Shown here piece after piece: positions 5,642 through 8,184 of a stretch of DNA of 8,184 nt. Position 1 is the first letter of the stretch; every line of letters starts with the position of its first letter. The notes beneath the pieces were generated by a model, which saw only the letters and a list, made by a program, of their open reading frames with translations, did no database searches and was not told where the DNA came from. This DNA is from an uncultured Eubacteriales bacterium (GTDB lineage: Bacteria; Bacillota; Clostridia; Oscillospirales; CAG-272). The DNA lies in assembly GCA_949286815.1 (NCBI GenBank), contig CASEEB010000345.1, positions 1 to 8,184 of the forward strand, given 5' to 3'. The position numbers were made by a program, and so were the translations under genes.

Positions 5642-7420
5642 TTAACCCTCCTTTGACACTTTCCACTGTGCGGATGTCTGATACTCATTCCACATTTTGG
5701 AAAACAACCCGTTCTTTGCGCAAAGATCGCCTCGTTTTCCGTATTCCGCGACGCGACCGTCATCAATAACGTATATACAGTCGGCATTGGCCACAGTAGA
5801 AAGCCTGTGAGCAATCATGATTACCGTCTTTCCGCGCGCAAGCTCTCCGAGCGCCTTTTGCACATTTGCCTCATTATCCGGGTCCGCAAAAGCCGTAGCC
5901 TCATCCATGATGATTATAGGGGCATTTTTCAGAACGGCTCGGGCAATAGAAATTCTTTGCCCCTCTCCGCCCGAAAGGTAAACTCCGTTTGTACCTATTA
6001 CAGTGTCAATACCGTTCGGCAATTTATTTATAATGTCTGCGCACTGCGCATTTTCCAGAGCTTTAATAACCTCCTCTCTGCTTGCGTCCGGCTTGCCGAG
6101 CCGCACGTTCTCAAGAACAGACGCCTTGAATAGCCGGCTGTTCTGAAAGACAAACGACACCGTATTCATCAACTTATCTTTCGGAATCTCCCTGACATCA
6201 ACTCCGCCTATCTTTATGCTGCCGCTCCGTGGGTTAAAAAATCGTGCCACAAGGCTTGCGAGCGTAGATTTCCCTCCTCCGGACGGTCCTACAAAAGCCA
6301 CGGTCTGACCGGGCTCTATTTTCATAGAAATACTTTTTATAACATCTTTGCTTCCGTCATAGCTGAATACAACATCTTTAAGTTCAACAGACGCGTCCTT
6401 GGGCAGTTTCGGGGAAAGAGGCTCAGACAACGGCTGAGCTTTTAATACTTTGTCCATTCGCTCAAGCGCATCGGCGACTATCATTCCGTTTTCGCTCATA
6501 AACATAATTTTGGTCAATGTCAGACCTATTACGGGAGTTATAATAATATAAAACAACAAATTAAGTAAAAACTCGTCAGTTACCCCGTCTCGCGTCATAA
6601 ACAGTGCCCCGGCGATTAAAAACGCAAAAACCCCGTTTATCGCCGCCGTATAAAATATCATCGGCAAACGCAATTGTTTGGTATAGGAAATTACCCAGAC
6701 ACCGTAATTATCAATGGTCTGTTTGAATTTTTTGAAAGAAAATACAGTCTGGCCGAAGGTCTTGACCACCGGTACGCCCCTGACATACTCCACTGCCTCA
6801 TTGGACATAGAGTCAAGCGCGTCCTGATACTGTCTCATTTTCTCGGCCATTTTTCTGCCCGTCATGGTCATCATAATGCAAAATCCTAAAATAACGGGAA
6901 CAAGACTTAAAAGTCCGAGCCGCCAGTCAAATACAAACAAAAGCACAAGAAGTCCCAAAGGAGTAGCTATTGCTCCCGCTTTGTCGGGAAGCTGATGCGC
7001 AAGATATGTCTCTGTCGCGGCGCTGGACTCGTTTATTGTTTTTCTCAGTCTGCCGCTTCCGAAGCTCTCCGTAAATCCAAGCGGAAGTTTTGCTATGCGG
7101 TGAGTCATCCCAATGCGTAAATTCGTGGCAACACGAAAAGCCGCCACATGTGAACACATCAAAGCCCCGATATACACCAACACGGCAACTACCGCGAACA
7201 ATACCGCCATCCATCCGTAATTTTTGATTTCGGTCGCTTGTGAAAAATCCGGAGACACAGCAAGCACGTCGCGTATGATTTGCCATATATACCAGTATGG
7301 AACAAGCGCAATCAAAGCGCTTACAGCCGACAATACCCATGAGGCATAAGTCAAAAACCTGTGTCCCCCTGCATATTCCATCAGCCTTGACAAATTAGAT
7401 TGTTTTTTCTGCTTTTTCAA
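5642..7420 (-). CDS. ABC exporter half-transporter (permease fused to ATPase), first subunit, TTG start
   Basis: A 592-residue half-exporter: membrane domain with apolar segments near 22-45, 70-90, 150-185, 255-275 and 285-305, then the ATPase domain. Motifs are Walker A GPSGGGKST (378-386), Q-loop Gln426, signature LSGGEGQR (482-489), Walker B IIIMDE with Glu507 and H-loop His538. Two details are unusual: Gly for the common Arg in the signature, and a D-loop region AFADPD instead of SALD/SLD. The start is TTG 7420, placed 7 nt after AGGGGGG (7434-7428); the first in-frame ATG (7381) has only a poorly spaced AAGG and would drop 13 residues. The C-terminal tail (YQTSAQWKV) resembles that of its partner. 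The gene is preceded by a tetR-type operator (7492-7511), so expression is probably induced when TetR binds its ligand. Confidence 0.95.
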   Translation of the reverse strand: MKKQKKQSNLSRLMEYAGGHRFLTYASWVLSAVSALIALVPYWYIWQIIRDVLAVSPDFSQATEIKNYGWMAVLFAVVAVLVYIGALMCSHVAAFRVATNLRIGMTHRIAKLPLGFTESFGSGRLRKTINESSAATETYLAHQLPDKAGAIATPLGLLVLLFVFDWRLGLLSLVPVILGFCIMMTMTGRKMAEKMRQYQDALDSMSNEAVEYVRGVPVVKTFGQTVFSFKKFKQTIDNYGVWVISYTKQLRLPMIFYTAAINGVFAFLIAGALFMTRDGVTDEFLLNLLFYIIITPVIGLTLTKIMFMSENGMIVADALERMDKVLKAQPLSEPLSPKLPKDASVELKDVVFSYDGSKDVIKSISMKIEPGQTVAFVGPSGGGKSTLASLVARFFNPRSGSIKIGGVDVREIPKDKLMNTVSFVFQNSRLFKASVLENVRLGKPDASREEVIKALENAQCADIINKLPNGIDTVIGTNGVYLSGGEGQRISIARAVLKNAPIIIMDEATAFADPDNEANVQKALGELARGKTVIMIAHRLSTVANADCIYVIDDGRVAEYGKRGDLCAKNGLFSKMWNEYQTSAQWKVSKEG

Positions 7421-7427
7421 AGCCTTT

Positions 7428-7434
7428 CCCCCCT
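7428..7434 (-). promoter_or_regulatory. Ribosome binding site that decides the TTG start of the first ABC gene
   Basis: The minus strand reads AGGGGGG, 7 nt before TTG 7420. This supports the non-ATG start over ATG 7381. The slightly off-consensus G-run and the TTG may keep initiation low. Confidence 0.6.
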
Positions 7435-7468
7435 GAAAAATATTTTATATTGCAAAGACGCTTTTTTA

Positions 7469-7480
7469 TAAGACGTCTTA
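7469..7480. repeat. 12-bp perfect palindrome in the leader of the ABC operon
   Basis: TAAGACGTCTTA is self-complementary and lies between the tetR-type operator and the first ABC gene, directly after the proposed -10 box. A further AAAGACG at 7454-7460 can pair with the CGTCTT half, giving alternative stems. It may be an extra regulator site or only chance. Confidence 0.35.
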
Positions 7481-7508
7481 AACATAGCAAATAGTTAGTT
7501 ATGGCTAA
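7481..7508 (-). promoter_or_regulatory. Possible extended -10 promoter of the ABC operon
   Basis: The minus strand carries TGCTATGTT, a TG-extended -10 (hexamer 7486-7481). Its -35 would fall inside the operator, where the best hexamer, TTAGCC (7508-7503, 16-bp spacer), is poor. Operator binding would cover the -35. A TATAAA at 7470-7465 is an alternative -10 without a good -35. Confidence 0.35.
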
Positions 7509-7511
7509 CTT
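7492..7511. promoter_or_regulatory. Operator between tetR and the ABC genes (TetR-type inverted repeat)
   Basis: TAGTTAGTTATGGCTAACTT contains the inverted half-sites AGTTAG and CTAACT separated by 6 bp. It matches the perfect palindrome at 1015-1034 at 17 of 20 positions. It lies about 22 nt past the tetR stop and about 70 nt before the ABC start. A TetR-family protein encoded next to such a site usually binds it. Confidence 0.75.
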
Positions 7512-7533
7512 GTGCGGTAAAAATTACAGGGCA

Positions 7534-8151
7534 TCAAAACCCCATAATTTCCTTCCAGCCTGCCATATGAAAATTTCTCAATTGCCTGACATATTCCTTG
7601 GCGTTCTCCCTTGGCATATCATGTATAAACATTTCAAAATATGCCGAAAACATTCCGCTCACCAGCATATGTTCAAGTCTCGGATCTACATTATAAGCGG
7701 GATTTCCGAGACTTTCCATAACCTTCGCGAAAGAACGAGTGGCGGATATCTCAATCTCTACCATTTCATGAACCATATTCCCGTATTTCGTACCGTCGGA
7801 ACAGCACAGCAACAGCCTGAACTCGTCAAAGTTGTCATAAGCATAGTCGGTCATCCAATCCATGCATTCCGCCGACTGTACTCCCATATACCTTTTTTGA
7901 TCCTCCGGGCAGAGGCAGGCAAATGCGTTCTGAGTATCTTTAAACTTTTTCATAAAGACATCGTACTGTTTTCCTACCAATGCGTCAAACAATTCTTCCT
8001 TACTTTTATAATACCCGTAAAAAGCCCCTGTTGTGACTCCCGCGGTCTTTACAATGTTTCTAAGCGAGGCAGATTTAAAACCTTTTTCAAGAAACTCTGC
8101 TTTTGCCGCTTTATGTATCTGCTCAAGCGTATTTCTTTCAGTATCTGCCAT
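7534..8151 (-). CDS. TetR/AcrR-family transcriptional repressor
   Basis: A 205-residue dimeric DNA-binding repressor. The N-terminal helix-turn-helix domain spans about residues 8-55, with the recognition region SLRNIVKTAGVTTGAFYGYY followed by KSKEELFDALV, both typical of the family. The C-terminal part is a helical ligand and dimer domain of ordinary length, with a Cys pair (LLLCCSD) and several Met residues, but its ligand cannot be read from sequence. ATG 8151 follows GGAGG (8164-8160) by 8 nt. The gene lies upstream of, and in the same direction as, the two ABC exporter genes, with a 20-bp operator between them. The likely role is repression of the exporter, relieved when the toxic or exported compound binds. 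The same protein may also act at the distant palindrome at 1015-1034. Confidence 0.93.
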   Translation of the reverse strand: MADTERNTLEQIHKAAKAEFLEKGFKSASLRNIVKTAGVTTGAFYGYYKSKEELFDALVGKQYDVFMKKFKDTQNAFACLCPEDQKRYMGVQSAECMDWMTDYAYDNFDEFRLLLCCSDGTKYGNMVHEMVEIEISATRSFAKVMESLGNPAYNVDPRLEHMLVSGMFSAYFEMFIHDMPRENAKEYVRQLRNFHMAGWKEIMGF

Positions 8152-8165
8152 ACTTCATGCCTCCA

Positions 8166-8184
8166 TATATAACAGTGTTATATA
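8166..8184. promoter_or_regulatory. 19-bp perfect palindrome upstream of tetR, at the window edge
   Basis: TATATAACA (8166-8174) and TGTTATATA (8176-8184) are perfect inverted arms around one G. It abuts the tetR ribosome binding site and may extend past the window. It differs from the AGTTAG-type operator, so it may bind another regulator or be a second site form. It also holds -10-like sequences. Confidence 0.45.

Noticed and set aside
5638..5814. N-terminal extension of the second ABC gene in the open frame up to 5814
   Set aside because: It overlaps the conserved C-terminal ATPase region of the first ABC gene in another frame, and ATG 5637 has an excellent ribosome site and a standard N-terminus.
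7501..8172. Long plus-strand open frame of 223 codons opposite tetR
   Set aside because: It is the antisense shadow of a clear TetR-family gene; its translation is Cys/His/Phe-rich with no recognisable domain.
1..8184. CRISPR arrays, tRNA or rRNA genes, insertion sequences
   Set aside because: No regularly spaced direct repeats, no cloverleaf or rRNA motifs and no transposase-like frames were seen on either strand.

Overview
The window looks like chromosomal DNA of a low-to-mid GC member of the Bacillota, most likely a Clostridia-type anaerobe. The reasons are strong GGAGG-type ribosome binding sites, near-consensus sigma-A promoters with 17-bp spacers, a CsoR/P-type ATPase metal module, and a TetR-linked pair of half-size ABC exporters. 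This placement is inference from style and gene families. Every gene I can support lies on the minus strand, so transcription runs from right to left.

Right part (8184 to 3910): a TetR-family repressor gene is followed by two ABC exporter half-transporter genes, the second translationally coupled to the first. A 20-bp palindrome-like operator lies in the 113-bp gap between tetR and the first ABC gene. A second palindrome sits in front of tetR at the window edge. The pair probably forms one heterodimeric exporter, repressed by the TetR protein. Substrate unknown.

Middle part (3909 to 1232): a roughly 300-bp non-coding stretch with two strong hairpins leads into csoR, which has its own promoter and terminator. 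Next comes a heavy-metal P1B-type ATPase gene with a perfect consensus promoter and an inverted repeat of CsoR-operator type at its start site. This is a self-contained metal (probably copper) sensing and efflux unit.

Left part (1231 to 1): a perfect 20-bp palindrome nearly identical to the operator next to tetR sits just downstream of a near-perfect promoter. That promoter points at two short overlapping reading frames encoding a small unrecognised protein, possibly one gene broken by a 1-base frameshift. After them a separate promoter drives a maltose/galactoside O-acetyltransferase gene that runs off the left edge.

The most interesting signal is the reuse of the tetR-linked operator about 6.5 kb away, in front of this unrecognised small gene. 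It suggests a TetR regulon that links the exporter to a tiny, possibly membrane-associated protein on the far side of the copper module.
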